7,016 nucleotides of DNA. It comes from Ignavibacteriota bacterium (GTDB lineage Bacteria; Bacteroidota; Ignavibacteria; Palsa-1295). The DNA is taken from contig JANYLL010000007.1 in NCBI GenBank assembly GCA_025357895.1, forward strand, positions 1-7,016, written 5' to 3'. Below are positions 6,886 through 7,016 of the stretch, in pieces; the stretch's first letter is position 1; the number at the start of each line of letters is the position of its first letter. The position numbers and the translations under genes were made by a program. A model generated the notes under the pieces. It saw only the letters and a list, made by a program, of their open reading frames with translations. It was not told where the DNA came from and did no database searches.

Positions 6886-6965
6886 CCTAAAATTCAAAGC
6901 TTATCAAGGAACCGAAGCAGGCGACCGTTAGCATCTCCACTCCTTGATAAGCTTTAAATTTTAGG
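6886..6965. repeat. Long inverted repeat / hairpin upstream of copy D
   Basis: Two 25-nt arms (6886-6910 and 6941-6965) are reverse complements except at one pair (C6895 against A6956), around a 30-nt loop. The arms contain AAGCTTATCAAGGA and TCCTTGATAAGCTT. In RNA read from the minus strand the odd pair becomes G-U, so the stem is fully paired; read from the plus strand it would be a C-A mismatch. No T-run follows on either strand, so it does not look like an ordinary terminator. It could be an intergenic palindromic repeat, a processed-RNA structure or a small mobile-element remnant. Confidence 0.85.
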
Positions 6966-6986
6966 ATTTATGTAGTGCCATATCTG

Positions 6987-7016
6987 AGGTCGGCGCGGCG
7001 ACCGGTTGAACGACCT
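6987..7016. repeat. GC-rich inverted repeat at the right edge
   Basis: AGGTCG (6987-6992) is complementary to CGACCT (7011-7016), with an 18-nt GC-rich interior. An alternative pairing of GGTCG (6988-6992) with CGACC (6999-7003) is also possible. The block is much richer in GC than the AT-rich sequence before it. It may be the start of another element or gene cut by the window; nothing more can be said. Confidence 0.35.

Noticed and set aside
1..7016. Prophage tail module
   Set aside because: The fibre-like look suggests phage, but all visible copies have Sec signal peptides and separate promoters, and no other phage gene is in the window.

Overview
The window is almost filled by four related genes, all on the minus strand, each encoding an exported protein of the same family. 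Three features suggest a member of the Bacteroidota or wider FCB group. The start codons lack Shine-Dalgarno sites, the two clearest promoters carry a TAnnTTTG -7 box, and the signal peptides end in A|Q and lead into Asn/Thr/Ser/Gly-rich, beta-type sequence. Base composition is moderate and slightly AT-rich. I cannot name a genus.

Layout, read in the direction of transcription (right to left): an upstream region (7016-6789) holds a long inverted repeat and a -7 promoter box. Gene D (6788-5331, 485 aa) is the shortest and most divergent paralogue and is followed by a strong rho-independent terminator (about 5307-5264). A complete TTTTG/TATCTTTG promoter (5261-5226) then starts a second unit. 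This unit holds gene C (5144-3099, 681 aa), gene B (3067-1076, 663 aa) and gene A (1044-1, C-terminus beyond the left edge), with gaps of exactly 31 bp between them.

Shared protein plan: Sec signal peptide; a start of the form LQxDDGxAHY; in A-C a 130-150 residue beta-rich block; a VGIGTTTP-type motif (A-C only); a conserved N-x-F/Y-x-T/D-F/Y-x-D...GRIEG block; a Gly/Ser/Pro-rich central stretch that differs in every copy; then a C-terminal block (visible in B, C, D) with GDYAE[WY]LxR, GDxVGV, K/S-N-T-E, GQxPVKV, GD[YF]xxxxG, [FV]x[GI][GVR]xAW and K[FLY][VI]K[IV]AVGL, a coiled coil and, in B and C, a Lys-rich tail. The plan resembles phage-type trimeric fibre proteins ending in a peptidase-G2-like self-cleaving chaperone domain (phi29 gp12 / GA-1 neck appendage). 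That assignment is from motif memory and was not searched. No structural phage genes, transposase, tRNA, rRNA or CRISPR are visible.

The genes probably make a set of alternative or co-assembling secreted/surface fibre-like proteins that have diversified by tandem duplication. The most notable points are the array itself, the possible autocleavage motif, a G9 tract inside gene D, a 25-bp hairpin whose only mismatch becomes a G-U pair in minus-strand RNA, and a 9-nt element at the same distance from the ATG of the first gene of each unit.
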